The notes beneath the pieces were generated by a model. It saw only the letters and a program-made list of their open reading frames with translations, ran no database searches and was not told the DNA's origin. From Amoebophrya sp. A120 (taxonomy: Eukaryota; Sar; Dinophyceae; Syndiniales; Amoebophryaceae), in NCBI GenBank assembly GCA_905178155.1, contig CAJINV010000012.1, forward strand, positions 1,430,492 to 1,494,491: 64,000 nucleotides of DNA, given 5' to 3'. Position 1 is the stretch's first letter. Each line of letters opens with the position of its first letter. This document shows, piece after piece, positions 49,998 through 61,858 of the stretch. The position numbers and the translations under genes are program-made.

Positions 49998-51809
49998 ATG
50001 GCGCTGTCTAAGGATGAGTCTGTGTACATGGCCAAGCTGGCCGAACAGGCGGAGCGATATGACGAAATGGCGGACTACATGAGAGACGTACTGTTGATGA
50101 TTTTCTTGTTGATTTTTTTCACCGAAGGACAGTTTTCTCCTTAGAGCATGATGTAAATCCCCAGAAAGTTTAGATTTTTGTTGCAGATTCGAAAGTGCAA
50201 AACCGTGTGACAGCTACTTATGTTCTTCCCAAAAGTAAGTAAAAATTAAAATCCGCATGAGAAGCATTTTCAGCATGCAGATTTGCATTACAACTTCAAA
50301 CTCTTTATCAGGTATCGAAGGCCGACAGCGGCGAGCTCAGTGTGGAGGAACGGAATTTGCTCTCTGTCGCCTACAAGAACGCCGTCGGGTCCCGCCGTGC
50401 CTCTTGGCGTATTGAATTTTCTTTTGCGGTTTCGCATTGCTACAAGAGTCGGTGTTTTTTTGGGGTGGTCATGAAGATGTCCTCTGTGTGTTGTTGTCAC
50501 GTGCTTGAAGCAGATTGCAATACAAACTCCTGCTCAAAAAATTCTCAGGCATCATTTCTTCCGTGGAGCAGAAGGAGACCACTAAGGGGAACACCGAGGC
50601 CGCTGCCCGGGCCGCGCAGTACCGAATGAAGGTCGAGGCGGAGCTGGACGACATCTGTATTTTTGTGTTTCTGATGCAGAATGTTCATGTTGCATAGGAG
50701 AGGTAATTTGTCATGCTGATTTTCACACCAGCGGCAGGTCATCTCCTTAGGCATTGATCTAAAAAGCACGGTTTTTTTTTGTCATGCAAGGATTGCAGTC
50801 TAGAGAGAATTGTGTATAGCATCTACCGCATGAAAAACACCAATCTACAGGCGCCAAGATTCTGACCCTGTTGCAAGACCACCTGATCACCAAGGAGAGC
50901 CCCCCGCCACCGGGCAAGGAAGAGTCCCAGGTATTTCTACTTATGTGTAACTGCTCTGTTGCATGAGAAACTCGAATATCGAATCAATTGTGTTTTGCAT
51001 TTAAAAGTTCCTATTGTCTTCAGGAGGTGAGCTTGTCATTCAGATGATGCACATGCGAGTGAGATGATGAATCGGAAAGCTACTCCACTTATCTATAATC
51101 CCGCAACACAAATTCACGAAACGCACTTTCAGGTCTTCTACTACAAGATGAAGGGTGACTACCACCGTTACATTGCGGAATACAAGGTGGATGCCGAGAA
51201 GACCAAGGCCTCCGAGGCCGCAAAGGACGCGTATTTTGAATTTTGGAATTTTTGTCATGCGAGATTTCCACGGACGAGCTCTTGCATATTAGGTTTTGGC
51301 ATGACAAAGCACTACCAGCCAAAAAACGGAATGAAACAGGTACAAGGCGGCTATGACGATCGCCGAGTCTGGTTTGTTGGTTACCCACCCGATCCGCCTG
51401 GGTCTGGCCCTGAACTTCTCCGTATAGAATTTTTTGTTTGGGCAGACTCTTTGTTGTTCACCTGCTGCTTGTCGTGCATGACAAAATTCCCCTCTCATGC
51501 GGCACGGTACTACAGATCTAATTCAGAGGTTTAGAATGGCAGTGTCAAGGATTACTTGATGTACTACCCCATGCACAGCTCGGCAGACTACAACGAAAGC
51601 CAATTTTACTGAAAATACTCTCTCAGGTCTTCTACTACGAAGTGCTGAACCAGCCCGAGGAGGCCTGCACCATGGCCAGAAAAGCCTTCGAAGACGCCAT
51701 CGCGGAGTTGGACAACGTGTCCGAGGACAGCTACAAGGACTCCACCCTCATTATGCAGTTGCTGCGCGACAACCTCACCCTGTGGACCTCCGACGAGACC
51801 GAGGGTTAA
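49998..51809 (+). CDS. G11: 14-3-3 protein, copy 1 (no introners)
   Basis: Seven exons: 49998-50087, 50312-50408, 50549-50656, 50851-50930, 51133-51230, 51340-51421, 51627-51809; 738 bp, 245 codons plus stop, the usual 14-3-3 length. All six introns are GT-AG, 109-224 bp. Family signatures: [38 protein letters not shown], the phosphopeptide-pocket region [31 protein letters not shown] and [18 protein letters not shown]. It is expected to act as a dimer that binds phosphoserine/threonine motifs in client proteins. The introns contain the decamer TTTGTCATGC or its complement although they are not introners. It lies in tandem with G12. Confidence 0.97.
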
Positions 51810-54241
51810 GCTGGATTTTGGAACAAATAAGATAAGGAATATCAGTCTAGTAGTGTGGTCCCGATAACGTCTATCTATTCTGAAGCAACTTTTCGTCTAT
51901 TACAATGGTGTTTGAGTGACATGACAAAGTGGACTACTAGGACGAACAACGGCTTTCGCGATTTTTCGGGTTTTCAGTTTTTTCTCCCCCAAAAGAAGAA
52001 ACGGAGACTCGATTTTCGTGTGGCAGCGATACTATTACGGTGTAGTACATGTTATCGCGCCAGAGTCTAGATGATTTGAAGCGACAGTAGTTGATTTTCA
52101 GGGAACCTTTTTTATGAAATTTTTGATTCGCAGCAGGCGCGCCTGTAATGTTGCACCCAGGACACACGACACTTCTCAAAACCTCATCGATGTACTACGC
52201 ATCAGGGGTTTTTGGAGTTGTGCGAAGGAAAGTTTACAGAAACGATGCAATGGCACGGTGGTTGGTGTCCGCTTGTCGCGATATCGAAAGATTTTTTATG
52301 ACGTCTTTTAGTATAGCTACATTTACCAAAGATTTGTTATTTCAAGTTTACAAGAACATCTAAATCGCGATACTCGTTGCTCAAGAAATTTGAGTCACAA
52401 AAATTTTTATCGTTTCTATTCTTCTTCTAAATCCTATATCAGTCTTCAAGGAGCAGCTATGCAGATATGGCTTCTGATCGATATCTGGCAGCTTTCTGGA
52501 CTTGAGTTATTTGTCACAAATAGCCCATATATTCTTTTATCACACATCATTAATGTATTTCTCAAGCAAAGAACTACAAATAGGTCCGTTTGTACGTATT
52601 TGTTCCCTATTTAAGTGTTACTTTAGCTTTTCCCAAGAAGTTTTAGTCGTTTTTAGCAAAACACCAAGTTGTACTACCAGCGTCTCTGTCAGTTTAGTCT
52701 TTTTCGCAAGATTCTCTATTCGGAATTGACTTCACTGTTTTTTAATCGATCTGTGTATTTGGACTTCGAAAAGTCGATCCATATTTTTACGTATTCGAAA
52801 GATCTGCGCGATGAGTCAGCAACAGATACGTAGAAATAATTACACTGGAAACAGATCACACGCAATATCGAGGGTTCGCAAAAGGACTTGGGGAAAACTA
52901 TCTCGCTAATGAGCCACAGAACACGCAACAGTAAAAAGAATCAAAAACTACTTTTCAGCGGCTAGGCTCCAGAGATAGGAGCGCAGATGAAAGAACGACT
53001 GGAATAAAGTCCTGAGTCTCCCGATAGAAGTAGAGAGCAGCAGCTTGCTTTGCCTGTTGGCGGAAAAAACATCCTGCGAGAAGTTTCAAGGTCGAGAAAA
53101 GATTCTGCTAGCGTAGTGCGTCTCGGCGGATGGGAACAGCAGGGAAGCTTCTCAATGCAGGCAAGGAGTTCCGCAAGAACAGTGCGTCAATCCAAGTGTA
53201 CAGCACCACGAAAAGCTAAAATTCTCTGCCTCTACTCAAAAGACCATAAAAATCAAATACCAATTGCGTAGTTTTTGGCGCGAAGCTACTGAAAGGTCAA
53301 TGCTACCAGGACGTAATTTGCGTTGAAAGTCTACAACTGGTAGAAGAATATCGCCGTACTTTGTGCCTGTGTTTCAAAACAACAGCTTCGAATTATATCT
53401 GCCTGAGAAAAAAACACATCGGATAGAGGAAAGAAGTGCTTGTTCACTATAGGCTGATACTACTCTTCGGCACGGCAGGGCAGAACTCTAGACCTCGCGA
53501 CACAGAAAGCGGGAGCTGCTTGTCGACTTTTGTGGCAAGATAGTCTCGCCTGTTGTTCGGCCAGGCTAGTACTGCAATAACCGCATTCCTTCCACTTCTC
53601 TGAAGAGTGACGACGCTCGAGAGCGACAGAGTCATTGCACTAACGAGCGGAGGTCGATGCTCTCACGGATGGGAACGCTTGTAAAAATCACACCGCTTTT
53701 CTTGCTCGACGCATATGAGCGCTGTGATGAGCATTGAAAAATATCACACGACTAAGAAAAAACTTTGAGGCGTATAAGAGCTTGGATATGGGAGCGAGTT
53801 TCTATCGCTAGGAAAGCGCTGGAGACAATAAAGTACAAAACAATTGAATTGGCTGTGCTGAAAATTGGCTTGTCGCTCACAGTTTTTCTTGATGAGTGGT
53901 AAGAAAGCTCCACTTTGTGTTCAGCAGCGGCGCAAAAGAATAGTACGCACTGAGAGATCATCTTCATGAGGGTCAGAGCGGGTTGAGTGAAGGGCGGATG
54001 AATGGAGAGCGGGAAATCAATACAACAACCACTACTTGTGGTGGATGAAAGTAAGTGCGCTGAAGAGCGCAGAAGTTTGGACAAAAGAAAGAGAGAGCTA
54101 CTCCATCGTATCTTCTGCGTCAGTCAACTTATTTCCAGGTGCGAGTCGGTTGGATCCTGCTCTGGAGCAACGCTTGTACACCAACAGAAGCAGTAGATTT
54201 TGCTACCAAAAACTTCGCGAAACTTCCCTGTTAGACAAAAA
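51810..54241. other. Gene-free interval
   Basis: 2.4 kb between the two 14-3-3 genes; no supported gene or introner. Confidence 0.6.
54127..54138 (+). promoter_or_regulatory. Candidate trans-splice acceptor of the second 14-3-3 gene
   Basis: ACTTATTTCCAG, 104 bp before the ATG. Inferred role. Confidence 0.35.
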
Positions 54242-56763
54242 ATGGCCGCCCCTCTCACGGAGCGTGAGCAGAAGGTCTACCTCGCAAAGCTATGTGAGCA
54301 GGCGGAAAGGTATGCAGTGCGACGACAGCGCCCCCCTGCCCATTTTTTCCGCGGTTTGTATCCATAACTGGGGAGATGAGCATGTAACGCTCTCATCGCG
54401 ATCTTGAAGGGATGAGCAAGTTCTCGGGAAAATACTTTCATGACAGGCACTTGTTAAAATGTTTGGTATTCGCTTAATGTCCGCACGTAGTACGTCGGCA
54501 CCTCTTTGCAGCTTTTGATGACAATAAACCACCGAAGTTGCTGCATTGGGGGGGGCATTGTTTCACTGAATAGCACGTACGACGAGATGAGCAATTACAT
54601 GCGAGAGGTGGGATATGAGAGTGCGCAACCCTCCCTCTCCCTCATTTGTAATGCAAAAATGCTAAATCCTGTGTAAGCCTTTTGGCTGTGTTTGCATGGC
54701 AAGTTCTGGAACCTCAAAGTGCACAGTGCTCCGTGTATAGATTTGTAATGCAGAGACTGCATTACCATATAGGCGGTTTCAGTTTCTGTTGCTAGAAATG
54801 CACTACAAATGAGGGGGAGGTGGAGTTGTGTACTGTCATATGGGAGAAATGGAGGAGGAGCTCAACGCAGAGGAAAGGAATTTGCTGTTTATCAGATAGA
54901 AAAAAAATCTGGGCTGGTTCTTCTCATGCACGATACTTTTGTTTTTTGTTCACTGGGCAGCATGGTGTGTTGTTCGCTTCAAACGAAAGAGGTCGCACTG
55001 GAACGAAAAAGAGTACTTAGTGCAGCGCATGGCTACTAAAGCTGCGACGTGTCTGTAGTGACACTGTTCGAATGAGTTTTCAGAAGCAATAAAGAGACTG
55101 AGAAAGTAGATTTTGTGCGGTCCACCGGATTTCAAATTTTCCCTCCATACTCGCTGTCGCATACAAGAATTCCGTCGGTTACCGAAGAGCAGCTTGGAGA
55201 GTGGTATTGAGAATGATTTCGTTTCGACGAAGATCACAGTTCATCATCTTCCGGGTTGATAAACCGATTCTTCATGTGCATAACAGTTGTACGACCTTCA
55301 TGTGCATGACAGTTGATCTACCGGTTTCTGACAGATACAATGAACCGTTGCCGCTTTCTGCATGAAAAGTGTTGTAAAAACGACCCAATTATCGCACTCC
55401 ACCAGGTAAATTCGCTGGAACAAAAAGAGCGCTCACGCGGAAACTTTGACAACGCAGCAGCAGCGTAGGAAAGGGCACAGCGTGGTCCCCTCGCCTGGTT
55501 ATTAGGAGGGGATAAAGTACAGCATGTGCATGAGAGACGTCTCCAGGTCCAGACATGACGGCCGTGCATGGCAAGCTCCTGCCGTGACTGTAGACGACTG
55601 TTTGGACTTTCGGCTGAATTTGTGATGCATCAGGAGGTGCCCAAAGGGAGTATCTGAGTGGCACGTTGTGCATGACAAACGAGGGAATTACGTGGGTTGT
55701 GCACTTGCATACCGCAGAGCAATACAAAAAGAAGATTGAGAACGAGCTCGCAAAGATTTGCGACGAGATTTTGAAGCTGATCCGAATGTCGCTGCTCGCA
55801 AAATCATCCACAGGGGAGGACAAGGTGAGGGCATGAAATTTGTCATGCCTTTTTGTTTGTGAGGAGCAAACAAGACAATTTCTCATGCAATTTCCGCAAA
55901 AAAAACTGAAACCACAGGTCTTCTACCTGAAGATGAAGGGGGATTACTACCGATACAAGGCGGAATTCGAGCCGAACGAGCAAAATCTGAAGAACCAAGC
56001 GCAGGGCGCGTATTGAACTTTTGGTTTTTGAGACAACTAGAACTACTACAACCTTGGGGAGTTTTTGTCATGCGCAGTAGAACGATTCAGTGGTGTGTTT
56101 TGTCATGGAGAAACGGTGTCAAGGTCAACACGACAACACTGACTGACAACAGGTACGCGGAGGCAATGTCGCTGGCACAAGCGGAGTTAGTGACAACAAG
56201 CCCGATTCGATTTATCCAAGCAAAATTCATCTGCGTCGTTTTCGGTCGTGTTTACTGTGATGGAGGGGATCAGACCAGTTTATTTTTTTGCAGATCCGTG
56301 CCTTCCTATTTGCTTCTGCTTGCATGATCCTATGCATGAAAACCGATCACCTAAGTAGCATGAAGAACATGCGACATTCCCGACCCGAGACGAGCAGCAG
56401 AAAATTTTGCCCCGGATAAGCCTAGGTCTGGCTTTGAACTTTTCCGTTTTCTACTACGAAGTGCTGAACCGGTCGGATGAAGCGTGCAAGCTCGCGAGAC
56501 AGGTATTAAAGTACATTTTTTCCCTTTCATGTTTCTTTTCATGCATAGCCAGGCATGAGAAAACGAGGTTGTCATGCGCAATCAGAACGATAATGATAAG
56601 CATGCATTTGTTCAAGATTCTTCAACACTGACAGGCCTTCGAGGATGCCATCGCGGAGTTAGATTCCGTAGCAGAGGACGTCTACAAGGATGCGACACTG
56701 ATCATGCAGCTTTTGCGCGACAACCTGACCCTGTGGACGTCGGACGAACAGGGGGCTCTGTAA
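54242..56763 (+). CDS. G12: 14-3-3 protein, copy 2 (five introners)
   Basis: Ten exons: 54242-54310, 54578-54613, 54846-54889, 55155-55203, 55406-55465, 55717-55824, 55918-56009, 56153-56212, 56424-56502, 56635-56763; 726 bp, 241 codons plus stop. Signatures: [23 protein letters not shown](F)[63 protein letters not shown]. Four ordinary introns (55204-55405, 55825-55917, 56010-56152, 56503-56634), three of them also present in copy 1 or close to it, plus five introners absent from copy 1. The intact frame and conserved residues argue for a working gene, not a pseudogene. Divergence from copy 1 is clear, so the pair is not a very recent duplication. Confidence 0.96.
54311..54572. mobile_element. 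Introner F6 in 14-3-3 copy 2
   Basis: 262 bp, ends TATGCAGTGCGACGACAGCG and a complement finishing CACTGAATA. Flanks AAAGG/GCACG. Only removal of the element plus the downstream five bases gives the invariant AERYDEM. Confidence 0.9.
54614..54840. mobile_element. Introner F3 in 14-3-3 copy 2
   Basis: 227 bp, perfect repeat TGGGA (54609-54613, 54841-54845). Removal gives [17 protein letters not shown]. Opposite orientation to the F3 copy at 10015. Confidence 0.95.
54890..55149. mobile_element. Introner, singleton family, in 14-3-3 copy 2
   Basis: 260 bp, ends TATCAGATAGAAAAAAAATC and a complement finishing CCCTCCATA. Flanks CTGTT/CTCGC. Removal gives NLLFVAYKN or, keeping the other copy, NLLAVAYKN. 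Confidence 0.87.
55466..55711. mobile_element. Introner F3 in 14-3-3 copy 2
   Basis: 246 bp, left terminus mutated (TAGGAAAGGGCACAGC), right end GTGCACTTGCATA. Flanks CAGCG/CCGCA. Frame kept: [15 protein letters not shown]. Confidence 0.87.
56213..56418. mobile_element. Introner, singleton family, in 14-3-3 copy 2
   Basis: 206 bp, ends TATCCAAGCAAAATTCATCT and a complement finishing CCCCGGATA. Flanks CGATT/AGCCT. Keeping the upstream copy gives the invariant [11 protein letters not shown]. Confidence 0.9.
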
Positions 56764-58107
56764 AGCTGAGGCGTAAAGAACTTGCAGTGTCTACGAAAGG
56801 AGCGCAAGTATACAGACTTGGAAAATGGAATACCAAACCCGGGTTTTTTTCAGGAGTAGGAGCAGCGAAGATTGCACAGACCGAGACAACATCTTCAGGG
56901 TCTCACACTGTAGAATAGCTTTAGGGTGAGAAGTAACAAGTATGGTGAAAGGTACAGAATGGAGCACAGGCACAGAGACGAAATGCTGTGGAAAGCAAGG
57001 TTTACGCTGATCACGACGGCCTTATAGTGCTTGCTAAAGAATAGCTGAGTTTTTTTCCAAAAGTGTTTTGGTTTCTCAAGAATTCAGATGAGCATACTTA
57101 TCACGTACCATAGTGAAAGAGCAGATGACGGAACAAGACTTCGCTCGCGCAGCTGAATCTTCTTCGCAGCAGGAGCTGCTTGCTGCGAGGCAGCTGACAG
57201 AGGTCTACGACTGAACGGGAGCCTCTGGAGGTGTTTTCGATATTCTTCGAGAAGGAAGGGTTTTCTAAATCCGCTCAAGGAAGCGCAACCAAGCATGCAA
57301 TCCTGGTAACACAATGACCGGTCTTCACTTCAGCAGATGGTGAGCGTAGGTATCGTGAGGATCATCCTCGGCTAGAAGTTTTGCTTAGATCGTCCGCGAG
57401 CAAGTGCCGACACGGATAAAAGGATCTCTTATGCTACTTAATTCTCCGCGGCAAGGGCTACTTTTGTCGATTTTTTTTTCCGTTTCTTTTCCCCTCGAGA
57501 TCAGCAAAAACGGTCTTTATCTTTTGTCCGTTTGCTGTTGCAAAAATGTCGTATTTGTTTCACCAGCGAGAAAACGGCAAATGGCCCGGCACGGCGACTG
57601 ATAGTATCCTATGCGCATTATTGAAGTTCGATTTTTCATAGCACAGATTGTTTCACGCGGCTAGGCACTGAAAAAAAAAGACAAAGAATTAATTCCGCAG
57701 ATAATTTTGAACCGGGTGGTGGATTGCGTGTTAGAACTTCTACAGGAAGATCTTCTACTTCTTTCTTCTTCTACTTAGTCGTGAATCGTATCCGCTACAT
57801 TTTAGAGACTGTTATAGAAAATTTCGATCAAAATCAAGAATGCCTACCCCGACGACCGAGCAGTAGTTTCTCTTGCGACAAGAATAGTCTGCTCCACCTA
57901 CGCTCGTTGTTTGGAGGCAATAAACTGGAACTTACACGTGCGCCTGAAAGAAAAGAAGAAGATCGACTGCGGCACGCGTTATTTCTGCCTGGAGCAGCAA
58001 GTTAGTCTATCTCTGAGCGCCGATCGCTTGAGAAGATAGAAATCAACACCACCGGTGGAAGTTCTGGTACAACAGCAGTGGCCTTGACCCAACGAACTAT
58101 CAGCACA
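56764..58107. other. Gene-free interval
   Basis: 1344 bp; no supported gene. Confidence 0.6.
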
Positions 58108-61100
58108 ATGGGCTGGGGCAAGCCGGGCAAGGGAAACAACAAGAAGGACAACAAAACCGGCGGGCATCAAAATCAATATGGTGGAGCCGGCGCCTCCTCG
58201 TCCTCTAGTTCCGCCTGGAACAACAATGGAGCTGGTAACAAGGTCGGCGGCAAGGCCGACAGCAAGAAGCAGAACAAAAACGGATCTTCTTCGCCCGAGG
58301 ATGCGGTGGACGTGCGACAGATAACGGAACAAATGACGAATCTCCAGCTGGATCTACTTCCGGAACATGAAAAGTACTGTTTCTATCTAAGTGTACGTCT
58401 TTTTGGACGAGTTACTGACTTCCACGTGGAACTAGATTGGGTTTGAACTTCTGCACAGTGACAGTTTGTGATGCGGCTTTTCGAAAAGAAACGAAAAGCT
58501 ACCCCTGTTTCTCATGCAGAGTTCGCAGTGACGGACCACAATTCTAGAAAATTTTCTCACCTACAGGTGGATGGCCGGTATGAGCGAGCAGGAAATTGAG
58601 GCGGAACGGGAGAAGCAGCAGCGGAGAGAAAAAAAGGCTCAGCAAGCGGTGCAGAACCAGAAAAAGAAGGAAGAAAAACAGCGCCAGAAGGACCAGGAGG
58701 CAAGGCGAAACATGCGGCACTACGATACGCTGTTGTACGGCAAGGCTAGCTACGATCCGGATGACGATTACGACGGCAACTATTACGCTGACCACTACGG
58801 CACCAGCTCTTCGTCCGGCGCGAAGAAGAAGAAGGCGGTTGCCATATCAAAATGAAAAATCCCCCCACCCCATACTCAAACTACAAATTTGTGATGCAGA
58901 TTTGTGGCCACAAATCAGCTTTGTCATGCGAGAAGAGAAAAGATGCGGACTGTAGTGCTGGTTGGCGTGGGAAAGCCTTGCATCTTCAGCATGACAGGGG
59001 GCAGCTGGAAGCGGGAAACAGCATGACAAATTGCCTGCAAACGAGGTCACAGCTGCGTCTCTTGGCCTTCTAGCATTACAAGTTGACAAGTTTCGTTTTC
59101 GATGTGGGGAGGGGGGATTTTTCCTTGTGATATGCCAACGAGTGGAGCCTGCAGGACTACGAGCAGGAGTGGGCGCACATCCTGGATCAGGAGGCGTTGA
59201 AGAAAAAGGGGCAGTACCTATCACAGTGAAAAATGCCCCCACCCCCTCCAAAGTTGCAATAATTTGTAATGCGAAGCTTCCAAATGAAAACTTTTGCTCA
59301 TGCATGAAAGGAATATGAATCTTTGTGATGCAGAGTCTAGGCATATATAGCATTGCTTGCATGACAAGCGCCGCCCTTGCTGGGATCTTTTGCAATACAA
59401 ATTTTCGCTATTCACGATTCCAAATCTGTGATGCTGCTAGATGCAAGCGGGCGAGTGTTTCTCTTGGAAAGGTTTGCAATACAAATGCTCCCAAGTTCGG
59501 TGGTGGGGGCATTTTTCAGTGTTACAGTACCAGATTGACCGGACGAAGCGGATGTTTGTGGAGATCAAGTACAACAACTGCGAGGAAAACCCTCCAGATG
59601 TCGACGGGCCGATTGACATCGAGCGCGTCGTATGCATTGTAAATATATCTGGGTTTGGAAGAATGCATGTTTGTCATGCTTGTCTGGCATGACTCTTACA
59701 TCTGTCATGCACGTTACCCAAGAGCCCGATTTTTCAGTCATGCAGAAACGCAGTTTGTCATGCAGAATAGGCAACACCTAGAACAAGCGCAAAAACTTGT
59801 CATGCTGAGCCAGCACTTGTGGCTTCCTCATGATACGCCACCCAGCATCACAAGTTTCCAGACCCAGACACATTTGCATTTGATACATCGCCTTCCACTG
59901 CCGGTTGTGCCGGAACGCGAAGAAGAAGTACCCGCTGTTCGACAAGGAGCACGAAAACTCCTCCTCGCACCAGAAGGCGGTGCTGGATCGGCAGGAGTCT
60001 ATGGACGTGTTGGAGCACGTATGCATTGCAAATATGTCTGAGTCTGGAGCAATGATAAACTTGTGATGCTAATACATGGATGACAAGCCGACCCGACTAG
60101 GTAGCTATGCATGACAAACTTCATCTGAGGGGTTCTGTAGTGCGTAAGAACCCGCATCACATATAGCGTTTTGCCTGACAATAAGACAGCGCTATTGCAA
60201 AACATGCATCACAAAGTTCAGGGGTATGCGGATTCAGCATTACAAATCTGAAAATCTTCTAGACCCCGACATTTTTGCAATGCATAGCGCGTTCTGGTGG
60301 GCGACTCCGACTTCCGCTGCCTGGAGCCCAGGGAGGGCGCGCCGTACTTGGTCGGGGTGCTGCACTTCGACCAGGTTTACAGCTGGTATGTTGAAACGAG
60401 TTGCACTTTTGCAGTTGTAGTTGTGCTAGCTGAGAAAGTTGCGGGAGCGGTTTAGTGTCATTTGCATATGAGCCAGAAACGGCCAAATCGTCGAATAGCA
60501 GTAGTCCGCTAGTGATGTGGAATGTAGTTTAGGACGTTGAGTTCGTTGTCATTCTTTGTTTCGTTCCAAACCCACCACAGGGCCAACGTGCTGCACATTT
60601 CCTGCCTTCTCTGTGGGAGTCAGCACGACGAACCGATCACGAAAAAGATGCTGCTATCCTAAGTGAGAGTTTACCCACTTCATATTTGGCATGTATATCT
60701 GTATGCTCAGGCTCAGTAGAGTGGGTTTCTCATGCGCAGCCCCATGAAGAGGGTCGCCTCGCCGGGTTTCGAAACTTGTCATGCTCTACTCACGAGCAAC
60801 GTGCTTTAAGAAGTACTGATAGCGAAATTCCCATCTGGATCATGTTGAGAGACGAGTGAATAGCTGGGTGTGTTTTTCCATAGGATAGCAGGAGAAGCAG
60901 CCGTTTGTCTGGGAAGCGCACGAGGGGACGAAAAACCACAAGAAGAAGGTGTGGGCTGTATCCACAGGGAATTTACAACGTACAAATGACGACCATGCAT
61001 GACGAGAGACTTCTCTCAATCCCATTTCGCATCACAAGTTTCATGGATAAGCGCTTGCTCAGTATATTTGTCATGCATTTTCTGCATGGAGAAGTACAAG

Positions 61101-61858
61101 TACGGAGGTGAATTTGTGTTGCATAGGCCTACGACCCAACCTACTGGAAGGACTACGAGAGCGAGAGGAGAAGTGTCGACAAACTGAGACAGCTATCAAG
61201 TACATGCGAAAAAGTGAGGATAGATTCTTTTGTGACAAACGGATTTTGTAAAAGAGCACACGACTGTCAACAAGATAAAATTTTCAAACCAGGTCGCGTT
61301 TTTGCATAAGTACCAGAGAAAAAACGGAGTGATCCAGTTTTGTTATGCAAGAACTGCGCCAAGCTAGATCAGGCTCAGCCCACTATTGAGTAGATCAACA
61401 CGCAGTAGAAAATACAGTGCTAAACTCACTTTTTCGTAGGATAAGACCAGCTGAAAGAAAAGGACCCTCTCATGTATCACGACGGAATGTATGAATTGCA
61501 AATATGTCTGGGTCTGGAAGATTTTGAGACTTGTGATGCACGTTTTGCATGAGCCATGATGTCTGTGATGCATGCCCTAGCGTCACAGATGTTTTGAGGG
61601 CATCTTGATGCCTATTCCGCATGACAAGTGCCCTCTTCGCGTAGCAAAAATTGCATTCCCTTTGCTGCTCATGCAATACAGATTTTTTTGGACTCCAAAC
61701 GCAGCATCACAAGTTGCATTTTTCCAGACCCAGACATTTTTGGATTTGATAGAATGATTGGCGGGGCTATTTTATCCGACGACGAGGACCAATCGACGCT
61801 CCAGGAAGAAGATTACGGCAATGCCTCAACTTACACGGAAAGAAGTTGGAACAGATAG
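58108..61858 (+). CDS. G13: unknown protein with Cys/His clusters, seven introners
   Basis: Exons: 58108-58373, 58567-58844, 59138-59218, 59532-59630, 59891-60019, 60292-60385, 60581-60654, 60893-60948, 61127-61213, 61293-61310, 61445-61489, 61757-61858 (TAG); total 1329 bp, 442 codons plus stop. Ordinary introns: 58374-58566, 60386-60580, 60949-61126, 61214-61292. The N-terminus is Gly/Lys/Asn-rich (MGWGKPGKGNNKKDNK). Then come a Gln/Glu/Lys coiled-coil stretch, EWSLQDYEQEWAHIL, and two possible metal sites: FHCRLCRNAKK with later histidines, and HISCLLCGSQHDE. The tail has AYDPTYWKDYE and an acidic end. The Cys pairs suggest zinc binding, with nucleic-acid or protein contact as a guess. No named family recognised. 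One junction (61310/61445) does not follow the five-base rule. Confidence 0.8.
58845..59132. mobile_element. Introner F5 in G13
   Basis: 288 bp, perfect repeat TGCCA (58840-58844, 59133-59137). Reverse orientation relative to the F5 copy at 388. Confidence 0.94.
59219..59526. mobile_element. Introner F6 in G13
   Basis: 308 bp, perfect repeat GTACC (59214-59218, 59527-59531). Right end TTACA instead of ATA. Confidence 0.92.
59631..59885. mobile_element. Introner F1 in G13
   Basis: 255 bp, flanks CGTCG/CATCG. Close relative of the copies at 7933 and 63241. Confidence 0.93.
60020..60286. mobile_element. Introner F1 in G13
   Basis: 267 bp, flanks GCACG/GCGCG. Frame kept: VLEHVLVGDSDFRC. Confidence 0.92.
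60655..60887. mobile_element. Introner F2-like in G13
   Basis: 233 bp, begins TATCCTAAGTGAGAGTTTAC and ends TTTTTCCATAGGATA. Flanks GCTGC/GCAGG. Removal avoids the TAA at 60660 and gives KKMLQKQPFVWEAH. Confidence 0.86.
61311..61443. mobile_element. Short introner-like element in G13
   Basis: 133 bp, begins TACCAGAGAAAAAACGGAGT and ends ACTTTTTCGTAGGATA. The frame (HKDQLKEKDPLMYHDG) needs one or four further bases removed rather than five, so the boundary or the base sequence is uncertain. Confidence 0.6.
61490..61751. mobile_element. Introner F1 in G13
   Basis: 262 bp, perfect repeat GAATG (61485-61489, 61752-61756). Confidence 0.94.

Noticed and set aside
54242-56763. Second 14-3-3 gene as a pseudogene
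   Set aside because: In genomic DNA it looks broken by stops, but removal of five introners and four introns gives an intact 241-codon protein with the family's key residues.
60581-60662. Stop of G13 at 60660 as its true end
   Set aside because: The TAA lies inside an F2-like introner (60655-60887); exons continue in frame to 61858.
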